Of a DNA stretch of 64,000 bases, positions 42,678-51,298 are shown piece after piece. The notes below the pieces were generated by a model that saw nothing but the letters and a program-made list of their open reading frames with translations, searched no databases and was not told the DNA's origin. Within the stretch, counting starts at the first letter, position 1. Every line of letters starts with the position of its first letter. The DNA comes from an uncultured Bacteroidia bacterium (GTDB lineage: Bacteria > Bacteroidota > Bacteroidia > Bacteroidales > UBA932). The position numbers were made by a program, and so were the translations under genes. The DNA lies in the NCBI GenBank assembly GCA_902781705.1, contig CACZKE010000015.1, positions 1 to 64,000 of the forward strand, in the 5' to 3' direction.

Positions 42678-43328
42678 GTGAACCAGTTTCTGGAGAAGGT
42701 AGGCGTCGCCATCGCCTCCCGCATCGGAATCACGGCCGCAATCGCCACGGTTGCGGCCGCGCTTCTGGGTGGGGGTTACTGGTACGTCACCTCCCGGAAT
42801 CCCCGGGAGACGGTGAAAGCCAAGGAAACCGGCGCCAAAGTGGATGTCGAGGAACTGGCTTTCTACGGATCCGGTGACAGCCGGGTGTCCGGCAAGGTGT
42901 ATCGTCCCGTGGATATGCTGGATGAGAAACGCCCGGTCGTCATCTACTGCCAGGACACCGCCTATGGCGATTCCTGGTGCCGTTCCCTCGCCGGCATGGG
43001 CCTTGTCGCCTATTGCTTCGATTTCCAGGGGGACGGAGAAAAAGCCCGCACGAAGGAACTGGAGACTGTCCTGAAGGGAATCCGGAACCTCCGTCACGCG
43101 GACCGGGATGCGGTCTATCTCCTCGGCGAAGCGAACGGCTGCCTGACCGCCGCCACCGTAGCTTTCAGCAACCCCGCGAAGATCAAGGGGCTCGTCCTCG
43201 TCTCCCCCGGTTTCAACCCGCTGGAAATCAGTCGCAAGGCAAAACGCTACAAAGGCACCGTCCTCATCGTGGACGACGCCCTCGGCCGCAAGGCCAACCT
43301 TCAGGAAATCAAGGATTTCGTCTATTGA
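42678..43328 (+). CDS. Membrane-anchored alpha/beta-hydrolase-like protein lacking the nucleophile
   Basis: 216 residues with a GTG start, 7 nt after gpmA. A single helix (ITAAIATVAAALLGGGYWYV, about 18-37) is followed by an alpha/beta-hydrolase-like domain: PVVIYCQDTAYGDSW, LVAYCFDFQGDGE and the nucleophile-elbow position YLLGEANG, where the expected Ser of G-x-S-x-G is Ala. The C-terminus stops before a catalytic His. It is probably not a hydrolase. It overlaps the convergent hydrolase gene by 7 nt. Confidence 0.6.
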   Translation: MNQFLEKVGVAIASRIGITAAIATVAAALLGGGYWYVTSRNPRETVKAKETGAKVDVEELAFYGSGDSRVSGKVYRPVDMLDEKRPVVIYCQDTAYGDSWCRSLAGMGLVAYCFDFQGDGEKARTKELETVLKGIRNLRHADRDAVYLLGEANGCLTAATVAFSNPAKIKGLVLVSPGFNPLEISRKAKRYKGTVLIVDDALGRKANLQEIKDFVY

Positions 43329-44311
43329 CCGCCCAGACGGTCGAAAAAGGTCTGGACATCCGCCCAGGTCCGGAGAGGATCTTCGCCGAACTGGAGGACC
43401 GTTCCCAGGAAGTCGTCACATCCTTCCCGCGTCAGCAGATAGTCCCCCATCAGGAGATTCAGGTGATTGCCCACGAGGACGCGGTTCCAGGCCGGGACGC
43501 CGATGTGGGCCTCCGCCCACCGCAGATTCTCCCCCCATAAATCCGGCTTGTTCGGATCCTCCCGGCAAACGATGTATGTATCATATACTTCCGACAGCCG
43601 ATGGAATACTTTGAAGGCCTCCCCGATGGGGAGGTCGTTCCGGTTATCCCGGAGGACACCGTCCATTTCCACCAGGAGCGTCCGTTTCGTGCGTCCTTCC
43701 TGCCGGTCGTCGATCCACTGCATCACCGGAAGCAGCGTCCAGAGGAAAGTATGGTCGTTCAGTTGGTGTTCGCCGTCGAAGTGGAGGGACAGCGGATAAT
43801 GCTCCGCGAACTCGTCGAAGCAGTTCACCATCGTGTCTTTCGTTCCGAAAAGTCCGTACACCCGGTCGGGCTCCACGGCGGAGAACCGCTGCTCGCTCAC
43901 GGCCCGGTAACCTTCCAGCAGGGTCTTGGTAACCATGAAAGAGGTCTGTCCGTCCTGCCGCTTGTTGTGTAACTCCTGCTTTCCCAACCCATTGTTTTTC
44001 AGGATAGTATCGGCCAGGTGCAGGGCCGGGTTGACACAGATCCGGTCGAAGCCGGAAAGCTGCTCGGCGAGCATCCCGCCCATCGACGTCCCCACGATGA
44101 GGTCCGGATTCTCGCGGGCACAGAGGTCCTTAAGCATTCGGATGGCTTCCTGCGCATCCACCGGAAGGTCCGGCGCGACTACTGTCGCCTGCGGAAGCAG
44201 AAGGCGTATCCGTCCCACCGTTCCGCTCGCTCCGGAGGAGGCGAAACCATGGACATAGAGGATCTTCTTGCCGGCGAAAAGCCCCGGCCGGGCATATTCA
44301 TAGAGTTCCAT
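43322..44311 (-). CDS. YqiA-like esterase fused to a HAD/5'-nucleotidase-like domain
   Basis: 329 residues with two parts. Residues ~15-195 match small YqiA/YcfP-like hydrolases: ILYVHGFASSGASGTVGR, the nucleophile elbow GTSMGGMLAEQ and a late His (EHQLNDH). Residues ~208-329 resemble NT5C-type HAD proteins: LLVEMDGVLRDN aligns with the D-M-D-G-V-L motif but has Glu for the nucleophilic Asp, and GDYLLTREGCDDFLG aligns with the acidic D-D-R block, which is also changed. The esterase half looks active and the HAD half probably not. Confidence 0.75.
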   Translation of the reverse strand: MELYEYARPGLFAGKKILYVHGFASSGASGTVGRIRLLLPQATVVAPDLPVDAQEAIRMLKDLCARENPDLIVGTSMGGMLAEQLSGFDRICVNPALHLADTILKNNGLGKQELHNKRQDGQTSFMVTKTLLEGYRAVSEQRFSAVEPDRVYGLFGTKDTMVNCFDEFAEHYPLSLHFDGEHQLNDHTFLWTLLPVMQWIDDRQEGRTKRTLLVEMDGVLRDNRNDLPIGEAFKVFHRLSEVYDTYIVCREDPNKPDLWGENLRWAEAHIGVPAWNRVLVGNHLNLLMGDYLLTREGCDDFLGTVLQFGEDPLRTWADVQTFFDRLGGQ

Positions 44312-44335
44312 ACCGCGAAGGTAGGAATTATTTCT

Positions 44336-44343
44336 TAACTTTG
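44336..44343 (+). promoter_or_regulatory. Bacteroidota -7 element for the NigD-like/ECF unit
   Basis: TAACTTTG, 48 nt upstream of the ATG at 44392. Confidence 0.5.
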
Positions 44344-44391
44344 TTCAGCGCATCATGCAAGATGATGCCCCGCCGTGGATTTAAGGCACGT

Positions 44392-45084
44392 ATGATTCGA
44401 AAACTTGCATATCTGATCGGACTACTGCTCCTGCTGGTGCCGCTTTCCTGTTCGAAAGACAGCAGCATGCCCTGGGGTTCATTTGACTCATCTTCGTATC
44501 AGGGCCCGATGAACGGAAAGGGAACCTGGCAGGCCGTAGCGACCCTCCGTTCCCGGGACGGCATCCGGTACCTCGTCCTGGACGAGGCCTCCATCGGCCT
44601 CATAGTCAATCCAGAATCGGTGCAGGACATTCCGGACGGAACGCGTGTTTACACGCAATACCAGCCGGTATCCGCGACGCTTCCCGATTTCTGCACGGAG
44701 GCCGTCCGGCTCGAATGGGCCGCATCCGTGGACGTAGGAGACATTTCCTTTCTTACGGACGCCCCGGAAGGAGACCCGGTGGACATCGTCACCGACTGGA
44801 TGACTTCCCTGGAAGACGGTTTCCTGACGCTCCATTACAAGATCCGCGCATCCGGTAAGGTGGCACATTCATTCGAACTGCGCCCCGATTCGGAAGGACA
44901 CTTCCGCCTGCTGCATGACGCCCATGGGGATACGGGCGAAGAAGTGACGGAAGGTCTGGTCTGCTTCCCGGTCGCCGACCTTCTGCCCGACACCCAGGGA
45001 GAGACTGTCACGCTGAGTTTACATTTCATAAACCTGAATAAGCAAGCATCGACGCTTACCGTTGACTATAGGAGTCCGAAATAG
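44392..45084 (+). CDS. NigD-like lipoprotein
   Basis: 230 residues. Lipobox LVPLSC (cysteine about 20). An N-terminal OB-like region (GTWQAVATLRSRDGIRYLVLDEA) and a C-terminal beta-sandwich (FLTLHYKIRASGKVAHSFEL, VTLSLHFINLNKQASTLTVD) follow the two-domain NigD1/NigD2 pattern. Members are often next to bacteriocin or sigma-factor genes in Bacteroidota but have no firm function. The 3' end overlaps the ECF sigma gene by 23 nt. ATG 44392 begins the signal sequence. Confidence 0.75.
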   Translation: MIRKLAYLIGLLLLLVPLSCSKDSSMPWGSFDSSSYQGPMNGKGTWQAVATLRSRDGIRYLVLDEASIGLIVNPESVQDIPDGTRVYTQYQPVSATLPDFCTEAVRLEWAASVDVGDISFLTDAPEGDPVDIVTDWMTSLEDGFLTLHYKIRASGKVAHSFELRPDSEGHFRLLHDAHGDTGEEVTEGLVCFPVADLLPDTQGETVTLSLHFINLNKQASTLTVDYRSPK

Positions 45085-45628
45085 CGGATCGGAGGAAGAC
45101 CTGGTCCGCCGGGTCGTCAGGCAGGATTCCGCGGCGATGAAGGCGCTCTACGGCCGTTACGTGGGGTACCTGACAGCCGTATGCGCCCGCTATATCGCCG
45201 ATGACGACGAGGTCAAGGACATCCTCCAGGATTCCTTCATCAAGATCTTCCAGTCCATGGACCGCTTCACCTACCGGGGAGAAGGCTCGCTGAAGGCCTG
45301 GATGACCCGGATCGTCGTGAACGATGCGCTCAAGGCCCTGCGGCGGAAAAAGCCGCTGCCGCTTTCCCCGGTCCTCGCCGACATCCCGGAGGACGAAGAT
45401 CCGGCGTTCGACCGGGTGCCGCTCGATGTCCTCCAGGGGATGATCCGGAGGCTTCCCGAGGGATACCGGACGGTGTTCAACCTCTTCGTCTTCGAAGAAA
45501 AGTCCCACAAGGAGATCGCTTCCCTGCTGGGCATCAAGGAAAACAGTTCCGCCAGCCAGTTGCACCACGCGAAAGCCCAGCTGGCCCGGTGGATCAAGGA
45601 TTACATCAAACGCAGTGACAATGGATAA
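45062..45628 (+). CDS. ECF RNA polymerase sigma factor
   Basis: 188 residues with sigma region 2 (LYGRYVGYLTAVCARYIADDDEVKDILQDSFIK, given here as landmarks YGRYVG and DILQDSFIKIF) and region 4 (RLPEGYRTVFNLFVFEEKSH, then KEIASLLGI). The only start compatible with the domain is a TTG at 45062, inside the NigD-like gene; the next ATG is inside region 2. It should direct RNA polymerase to a small regulon. Its likely antagonist is the adjacent membrane protein, which overlaps it by 8 nt. Confidence 0.88.
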   Translation: MTIGVRNSGSEEDLVRRVVRQDSAAMKALYGRYVGYLTAVCARYIADDDEVKDILQDSFIKIFQSMDRFTYRGEGSLKAWMTRIVVNDALKALRRKKPLPLSPVLADIPEDEDPAFDRVPLDVLQGMIRRLPEGYRTVFNLFVFEEKSHKEIASLLGIKENSSASQLHHAKAQLARWIKDYIKRSDNG

Positions 45629-46868
45629 CGCTTGGAAAGACAAACTGCGGGAACGCTTCTCGGACTATTCCGTCCCGGAGCCGGAAGGGCTCTGGGAGGG
45701 AATCGAGCAGGGACTGTCCGGGAAGAAACGCAGCAGGTTCGTCCCTGTTTGGTGGACCGCTTCCGGCCTTGCGGCCGCGGCGGCCGTAGCCCTCGCCGTA
45801 TTCCTCCACCAGGAGAAAGAGATGACGGCTCCCCTGTCACTACCTGAATCGGAGCTGACCGCTTCGGTCGTCCCTGCCGATACGGCCTCTTCACCGGCAT
45901 CCGTACTGCTCGCAGATGCCGGGGCCGAAACCAAAACCTTTACTGCCGATAAAAAGCCGCAAATAACTAAACAAGAAATTATTGCAGTTTCAAAGAATCA
46001 AGGACCGGAGGAGTTTGTTCCGACGGCTGTTCCTGTGATTGGGCCGGAAATCCAACCGCAGGAAGAGCCCGGGACCGATCCGACGGAAGAGATCGTCGTC
46101 ACGACGGCCGTCGAACCGGATCCGGACTGGCCTGTCACCGTCCAGGAAGAGACGCCTGACCCGGGCGACCGCCGCAGCGCCGTATCCATCGGCATCTACG
46201 GAGAAGGCGGTCAGACTTCCGGAGCGAATTCACAAGGCATCGGCATGAACGGCATGGACGCCTATATGACCCGGTCGGCCGAAGTCAACGGATCATCGGA
46301 CGCGGGTAACATCATGCGGATGCTGGCCTCCAACCGGGCATCCACCTTCGAAGCACACCACGCCGCACCGCTCCGGACGGGAATCACGGTCGGGTACGGT
46401 CTCACGGACCACCTGAGCCTCGTGAGCGGCTTGACCTGGACCTATCTCAACAGCGACTTTACCGAAAAGGCTGGTCCTATCGGCAATGTAACCACCCAGG
46501 ATCTTGGTTATCTGGGGGTTCCGCTTCGGCTGGAAGCCGGGACGAACCTCTGGAAAGGTATCTGGCTCCATGCGGGAATCGGCGGCATGGTGGAGAAAGG
46601 ACTGATGGCTTCCTCCCGGACCAGAACCCTGCTGGAAGGACAGCAACTGGAATGGAAGGACAATCCGGATCCCGACATGGGCGGCCTCCTCTGGTCCGTC
46701 GGGGCCTCCGCCGGTGCCGAATTCCGCTTAGGCCCGGTATTCGGCCTGTATGTCTCCCCCGGCATCGAGTACCACTTCGACAACGGCTCCTCCGTCCGCT
46801 CCGCCTACACGGAAAAACCCCTCCACTGGACCGTAAACATCGGCCTCCGCTTCCATATCGGAAAATAG
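45621..46868 (+). CDS. Anti-sigma-like N-terminus fused to an outer-membrane beta-barrel-like domain
   Basis: 415 residues. The first ~35 residues (DNAWKDKLRERFSDYSVPEP) match the cytoplasmic start of Bacteroidota anti-sigma-type proteins. One membrane helix follows (about 42-63), then a long linker rich in Pro, Glu, Thr and Val (65-195), and a C-terminal OMP_b-brl-like region (about 230-415) with alternating beta strands such as ITVGYGLTDHLSLVSGLTWT and EFRLGPVFGLYVSPGIEYHF. How one chain uses both a helix and a barrel-like domain is unclear. It overlaps the sigma gene and probably controls it. Confidence 0.75.
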   Translation: MDNAWKDKLRERFSDYSVPEPEGLWEGIEQGLSGKKRSRFVPVWWTASGLAAAAAVALAVFLHQEKEMTAPLSLPESELTASVVPADTASSPASVLLADAGAETKTFTADKKPQITKQEIIAVSKNQGPEEFVPTAVPVIGPEIQPQEEPGTDPTEEIVVTTAVEPDPDWPVTVQEETPDPGDRRSAVSIGIYGEGGQTSGANSQGIGMNGMDAYMTRSAEVNGSSDAGNIMRMLASNRASTFEAHHAAPLRTGITVGYGLTDHLSLVSGLTWTYLNSDFTEKAGPIGNVTTQDLGYLGVPLRLEAGTNLWKGIWLHAGIGGMVEKGLMASSRTRTLLEGQQLEWKDNPDPDMGGLLWSVGASAGAEFRLGPVFGLYVSPGIEYHFDNGSSVRSAYTEKPLHWTVNIGLRFHIGK

Positions 46869-46887
46869 ATTTGTCCTGTCTTATTCA

Positions 46888-46945
46888 GGTCCGGGTATGG
46901 GGTGTCCGGGGGTTTGTCCACCCCCGGACACCCCATACCCGGACC
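46888..46945. repeat. Perfect 26-bp inverted repeat with 6-nt loop
   Basis: Left arm 46888-46913 and right arm 46920-46945 are exact reverse complements; the loop is TTGTCC. The arms are GC-rich, with GGGTATGGGGTGTCCGGGGG at the core. It begins 19 nt after the beta-barrel gene stop, with no U-run after it, so it is not a simple intrinsic terminator. Part of the right arm (CCCCCGGACACCCC) recurs at 142-155. Confidence 0.8.
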
Positions 46946-46960
46946 CATAAACATAAAAAA

Positions 46961-46984
46961 AGGCTGCCTCTTTCGAGGCAGCCT
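46961..46984 (-). terminator. Terminator downstream of gcvPB
   Basis: Perfect 10-bp stem AGGCTGCCTC/GAGGCAGCCT with loop TTTC, then seven U on the minus strand, 21 nt beyond the gcvPB stop. Confidence 0.8.
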
Positions 46985-47005
46985 AATTTCAACGGGTAGC
47001 GGAAA

Positions 47006-48412
47006 CTACTGCGCGTCCTTGAACTTGAGGATCGGATTGCGGGCAGCGGCGGTTTCGTCGGGCCGCTTGATCGGCGCGTTATGCGGGGCATCCTGCAGGA
47101 TCCGGGGATCCTCGGCCGCTTCCTCGGCGATCTTGTGCATCACGTCGATGAAAGCATCGATCGTCTCCTTGGATTCGGTTTCGGTAGGCTCGATCATCAG
47201 CGCCTGGTGGAACAGGAGCGGGAAGTAGATGGTCGGGGCATGGAAGCCGAAGTCCAGCAGGCGCTTCGCCACATCCAGGGTGGTGGCGCCATGGACATCG
47301 TCGTGGGCGCCGTCGTTGATGAGGCCGTCAAAGACGAACTCATGCTTGCACACACCCTCGATCGGGAGCTTGTAAGCATCCTTCAGGCACTCCTTGATGT
47401 AATTGGCGCTAAGGACCGAATACTGACCCACTTTCTTCAGGTTCTGCTTACCCAGCATGAGGATGTAGGCATAGGCCCGCAGGATCACGCCGAAATTGCC
47501 GTGGAAACCGCTCACGCGGATGTCCGGCAGGCAGTCCACCAGATGGGCCGCAACGCCCACGGGACCGGAACCGGGACCGCCGCCGCCGTGCGGCGTGGAG
47601 AAGGTCTTGTGCAGGTTCAGGTGCATGATGTCGAAGCCCATGTCGCCGGGACGGACGACACCCATGAGCGGGTTCATGTTCGCCCCGTCGTAGTACATCA
47701 GGCCGCCGATTCCATGGACCAGTTCCGTGATCTCCTTGATCTGCGTCTCGAAAAGGCCCAGCGTGTTCGGGTTCGTCATCATCATGCCGGCAATGGTTTC
47801 GTCGAGCAGGGGCTTGAGCGCCTCCACGTCCACGCGACCGTTCTCCAGTGACTTCACTTCCACGATTTCCAGGCCGCAGACGGCCGCGGAAGCCGGGTTC
47901 GTGCCATGGGCGCTGTCCGGAACGATGACCTTCGTACGCTTCAGGTCACCCCGCATCATGTGGTACTGCCGCATGATCATCAGGCCGGTGAGCTCACCGT
48001 GCGCACCTGCGCAAGGGTCGAAGGTGAAGGCTTCCATGCCGGTGATGGCGGCCAAGGCCTTGTTCATCTCCTGGTACACCTTCAGGGCACCCTTGGTGAG
48101 GCCGGCGTGCATCAGCGGATGCAGTCCGGTGAAACCGGGCAGGGCGGCGACTTCCTCATTGACCTTGGGATTGTACTTCATCGTGCAGGATCCGAGCGGA
48201 TAAAAGCCCGTATCCACGCCGAAGTTCATCTGGGAGAGATTCGTATAGTGGCGGACCACATCCACTTCGCTGACCTCGGGGAGGTCCAGCGAGGCCTCGC
48301 GACGGAGTGAAACCGGAAGTTCCGGTGCCGCCGGGAAACGATTGGCAGGCAAGGAGTAACCAGTGCGTCCTTTCTTGGAAAGTTCGAAGATGAGTTTATC
48401 GTAGTACTTCAT
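47006..48412 (-). CDS. gcvPB: Glycine dehydrogenase (decarboxylating) subunit 2
   Basis: 468-residue PLP-binding half of the split P-protein. Landmarks: GFYPLGSCTMKYNPK, FDPCAGAHGELTGLMIMR, VPDSAHGTNPASA and the PLP-lysine block LNLHKTFSTPHGGGGPGSGP. With subunit 1 it decarboxylates glycine and passes the aminomethyl group to GcvH. Last gene of the gcvT-gcvH-gcvPA-gcvPB order, 3 nt after gcvPA; a strong terminator follows. Confidence 0.97.
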   Translation of the reverse strand: MKYYDKLIFELSKKGRTGYSLPANRFPAAPELPVSLRREASLDLPEVSEVDVVRHYTNLSQMNFGVDTGFYPLGSCTMKYNPKVNEEVAALPGFTGLHPLMHAGLTKGALKVYQEMNKALAAITGMEAFTFDPCAGAHGELTGLMIMRQYHMMRGDLKRTKVIVPDSAHGTNPASAAVCGLEIVEVKSLENGRVDVEALKPLLDETIAGMMMTNPNTLGLFETQIKEITELVHGIGGLMYYDGANMNPLMGVVRPGDMGFDIMHLNLHKTFSTPHGGGGPGSGPVGVAAHLVDCLPDIRVSGFHGNFGVILRAYAYILMLGKQNLKKVGQYSVLSANYIKECLKDAYKLPIEGVCKHEFVFDGLINDGAHDDVHGATTLDVAKRLLDFGFHAPTIYFPLLFHQALMIEPTETESKETIDAFIDVMHKIAEEAAEDPRILQDAPHNAPIKRPDETAAARNPILKFKDAQ

Positions 48413-48415
48413 AGC

Positions 48416-49744
48416 CTAGCCCTCCTTCACGATTTTGACGAGTCCGTCGATTTCTTCCTGGGTGCGCTGTTCGGTCACGCAGAAGGAGACATATCCTTCC
48501 TCCGTGTCCAGGGCGGCGAAATACCCCGCCTCCTCCAGGCGCTTCTGCATCATACCCGGGAACTTCTTGGGCTTCAGGACGAATTCCTTCAGGAACGGCT
48601 TGCCCGGGAAAGGATCCTCGAACTGGCCCGTAGCCATGAGGGCATCCTTCAGGTAATGGGCGCCGTCGCAACTGATCCGGTTCACCTCCCGGAGGCCTTC
48701 CGGACCCATCAGGGACAGGTACACCGTCACCCAGAGGGCCATCAGGGACTCGTTGGAACAGATGTTGGAGGTCGCCTTCTCACGCTTGATATGCTGCTCG
48801 CGGGCCTGGAGCGTAAGGACATAGGCGCGCTTGCCATCCTTGTCCGTGGTCTGGCCCACGATACGGCCCGGCATCTTGCGCATGTATTCCTTCTTCACGC
48901 CCATGAAGCCCACATAGGGGCCGCCGAAGCAGAGCGGAATGCCCAGGGACTGACCGTCGCCCACGGCGATGTCCGCTCCCCACTCCGCCGGACTCTTGAT
49001 GACGGCGAGGGTGGAAGGGTCACAGTATTCGACAAGAAGCGCCTTGGCGGCATGGAGCGCATCGGCAAAGCCGGTGTGGTCCTCCACGATACCGTAGCGG
49101 TTGATTTCCGGAGCGATCAGTCCGGCGACATCGCCCTTGGCGAGTTCCGCCTTCAGGCAGTTCGGGCAGGTCTGGCCGTCCATCACCGGGACATAGCCGA
49201 TTCCCACGCCATGGAACTTCGCGTAGGTCTCCACCACCTTGATGACATGGGGCAGGAGGCCCTGGGAAAGCAGTACGCGCGTCTTTTTCTTGGTGCAGGC
49301 GACCGTCATCTTCATCGCCTCCGCGGCGGCCGTGGGGCCGTCATAGAGGGAAGCGTTGGAAATGTCCATGCCGGTGAGTTCGCACACCATGCTCTGGTAC
49401 TCGAAGATGTAGCGGAGCGTACCCTGGGAAATCTCACACTGGTACGGCGTATAGGCCGTCAGGAATTCGGAACGAGAGGTGATGTAGGGAATCACCGACG
49501 GGGTGTAATGGTCATAGGCCCCGGCGCCGACGAACACTTTCAGCCGAGCGTTCATCCCGGCGAGACCGTTCATCCAGGCACGGACTTCCGGCTCGGACAT
49601 CGCATCGGGAAGGGCGTAGGCGCCCTTCTTGACGAATTCCTTCGGAACGTCCGCATAGAGGTCCTCGACCTTCTTGACGCCGATGCGGTCCAGCATGGAC
49701 TGCACATCGGCCTCCGTATGCGGGAAATAAGGGAATCCGGCCAT
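48416..49744 (-). CDS. gcvPA: Glycine dehydrogenase (decarboxylating) subunit 1
   Basis: 442 residues, the non-PLP half of the split P-protein. Landmarks: the start FPYFPHTEADVQSMLDRIGV, FVGAGAYDHYTPSVIPYI, TPYQCEISQGTLRYIFEYQS and FGGPYVGFMGVKKEYMRKMPGRIVG. It partners with GcvPB. The gene is bounded by 3-nt gaps to gcvH and gcvPB, typical of a translationally coupled operon. Confidence 0.97.
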   Translation of the reverse strand: MAGFPYFPHTEADVQSMLDRIGVKKVEDLYADVPKEFVKKGAYALPDAMSEPEVRAWMNGLAGMNARLKVFVGAGAYDHYTPSVIPYITSRSEFLTAYTPYQCEISQGTLRYIFEYQSMVCELTGMDISNASLYDGPTAAAEAMKMTVACTKKKTRVLLSQGLLPHVIKVVETYAKFHGVGIGYVPVMDGQTCPNCLKAELAKGDVAGLIAPEINRYGIVEDHTGFADALHAAKALLVEYCDPSTLAVIKSPAEWGADIAVGDGQSLGIPLCFGGPYVGFMGVKKEYMRKMPGRIVGQTTDKDGKRAYVLTLQAREQHIKREKATSNICSNESLMALWVTVYLSLMGPEGLREVNRISCDGAHYLKDALMATGQFEDPFPGKPFLKEFVLKPKKFPGMMQKRLEEAGYFAALDTEEGYVSFCVTEQRTQEEIDGLVKIVKEG

Positions 49745-49747
49745 CGC

Positions 49748-50128
49748 CTACTCTCCGATCTGGGCCTTGTATGCGGCGGCGTCCATCAGCGCGTCCAGTT
49801 CGGACGGATCGGACATCTCCACCTTGATGATCCAGTTCTCGAACGCATCCTCGTTCACCTTCTCGGGGGCGTCGTCCAGTTCCTCATTGACGGCGACGAC
49901 CTTGCCGGAAACCGGGGAATACAGGTCGCTCGCGGCCTTCACGCTCTCCAGGGCGCCGAACTCCTCGCCGGCGGTGACTTCGTCGTCCACGTCGGGCATG
50001 TCGACATAGGTGATGTCACCCATCTCGGCCTGGGCATAGTCCGTGACGCCGATGATGGCGACGCTGCCTTCGACCTTCACCCACTCGTGGGATTCGGAAT
50101 ACTTGAGTCCTTCGATAATCTTGCTCAT
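49748..50128 (-). CDS. gcvH: Glycine cleavage system H protein
   Basis: 126 residues. The lipoyl attachment Lys is in [18 protein letters not shown] (about 60-75), preceded by GEEF, and the rest is the lipoyl-domain beta barrel. It shuttles the aminomethyl group between the P, T and L proteins. No lpd gene is in the window, so the L protein must come from elsewhere. Confidence 0.97.
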   Translation of the reverse strand: MSKIIEGLKYSESHEWVKVEGSVAIIGVTDYAQAEMGDITYVDMPDVDDEVTAGEEFGALESVKAASDLYSPVSGKVVAVNEELDDAPEKVNEDAFENWIIKVEMSDPSELDALMDAAAYKAQIGE

Positions 50129-50152
50129 AATGTTTTGTGTTTGAAAAGGTTA

Positions 50153-51268
50153 TTATTTCTTGTAATGGGTCTGGTAGAAGCGCTTTTTCACCACCTTGCC
50201 CGGGAACACTTTCTTGCGGATGCGGATGGAAAGCGGGGTGTCCAGGGCCGCATAGGCCTTGTCCACGAGGGCGAAGCAGATACTCTTGTCCAGGGAGATG
50301 GAGTGGTAGCCCGTCGTGACGACGCCCACTTCCTCCCCTTCCGGAGTCTCCACCGGATAACCGGCACGCGGAATGGCCTTGTCCTCGATTTCGATTCCGA
50401 CGAGCTTGCGGACGATCTCACCGCCCTTCTGCGCGAGCAGCGCATCCTTGCCGATGAAATCCTTGTCGTACTTGCAGAACATGCCCAGTCCGGCCATCAC
50501 CGGGCTGATTTCCGGGCTCAGTTCGTCGCCGTACAGCGGAAGGCCGGCCTCGAAACGGAGGGTATCCCGGCAGCCCAGGCCGCAAGGCTGGACACCGGCC
50601 TCGATGAGACGGTCCCACAGTTCGACGGTCCCTTCCACGGAGGTATAGAGTTCGAAGCCGTCCTCTCCGGTGTACCCGGTGCGGCTCACGATCAGGCGCT
50701 TGCCCTTGTACTCCGTGTCATAGAACGTATAGAAGCCCAGGCCGGCGGCTTCCTTGTAGCCGAGGACCTCGGTGACGATCTTCTCGGCTTCCGGGCCCTG
50801 GACGGCGATCTGCCCCCACACCGGGGACTCGTTCCGGACCGTGCAGTCAAAGCCCTTGGCGTGTTCCTCGATCCAGGCAAAGTCCTTGTCGATATTGGCG
50901 GCATTCACCACCAGCAGGAAATGTTCCGGCGTGAATTCCCGATAGACCAGCAGGTCGTCCACGACGCCGCCGTCCGGGTAGCACATCATCCCGTAGAGGA
51001 CCTTTCCGGGTTCGAAACCGCGGATTTCATTGGTGAAGATCCAGTTCACGAACTTCTCCGCCTCGGGACCCTCGACGAAGATCTCGCCCATGTGGGAGAC
51101 ATCGAACATGCCCACCTTTTCACGGACGGCAAGGTGTTCCACGGTGATCGTGTTGTACTGGATAGGCATCATGAAGCCCGCAAAGGGGCTCATCTTGGCC
51201 TGGAGCGCCACATGCCTGTCATAGAGGCAGGTTTTCTGGAGCTCGGCGTTGGTAAGGGTTTCAGACAT
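50153..51268 (-). CDS. gcvT: Glycine cleavage system T protein (aminomethyltransferase)
   Basis: 371 residues. Landmarks: FAGFMMPIQYNTITVEHLAVREKVGMFDVSHMGEI (landmarks FAGFMMP and MFDVSHMGEI), GYTGEDGFELY, GLGCRDTLRFEAGLPLYG, and the C-terminal domain ending KRFYQTHYKK. It transfers the methylene unit to tetrahydrofolate and releases ammonia. It starts 30 nt after the FGE-like gene, so the whole 53.5-47.0 kb block may be one transcript. No glycine-riboswitch-like sequence precedes it. Confidence 0.97.
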   Translation of the reverse strand: MSETLTNAELQKTCLYDRHVALQAKMSPFAGFMMPIQYNTITVEHLAVREKVGMFDVSHMGEIFVEGPEAEKFVNWIFTNEIRGFEPGKVLYGMMCYPDGGVVDDLLVYREFTPEHFLLVVNAANIDKDFAWIEEHAKGFDCTVRNESPVWGQIAVQGPEAEKIVTEVLGYKEAAGLGFYTFYDTEYKGKRLIVSRTGYTGEDGFELYTSVEGTVELWDRLIEAGVQPCGLGCRDTLRFEAGLPLYGDELSPEISPVMAGLGMFCKYDKDFIGKDALLAQKGGEIVRKLVGIEIEDKAIPRAGYPVETPEGEEVGVVTTGYHSISLDKSICFALVDKAYAALDTPLSIRIRKKVFPGKVVKKRFYQTHYKK

Positions 51269-51298
51269 AAATGTATCGTTAGGTTATCAGTGTTTTCG

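Noticed and set aside
51269-51298. Glycine riboswitch before gcvT
   Set aside because: The gap is only 30 nt and has no riboswitch-like sequence; none was seen elsewhere near the gcv genes.
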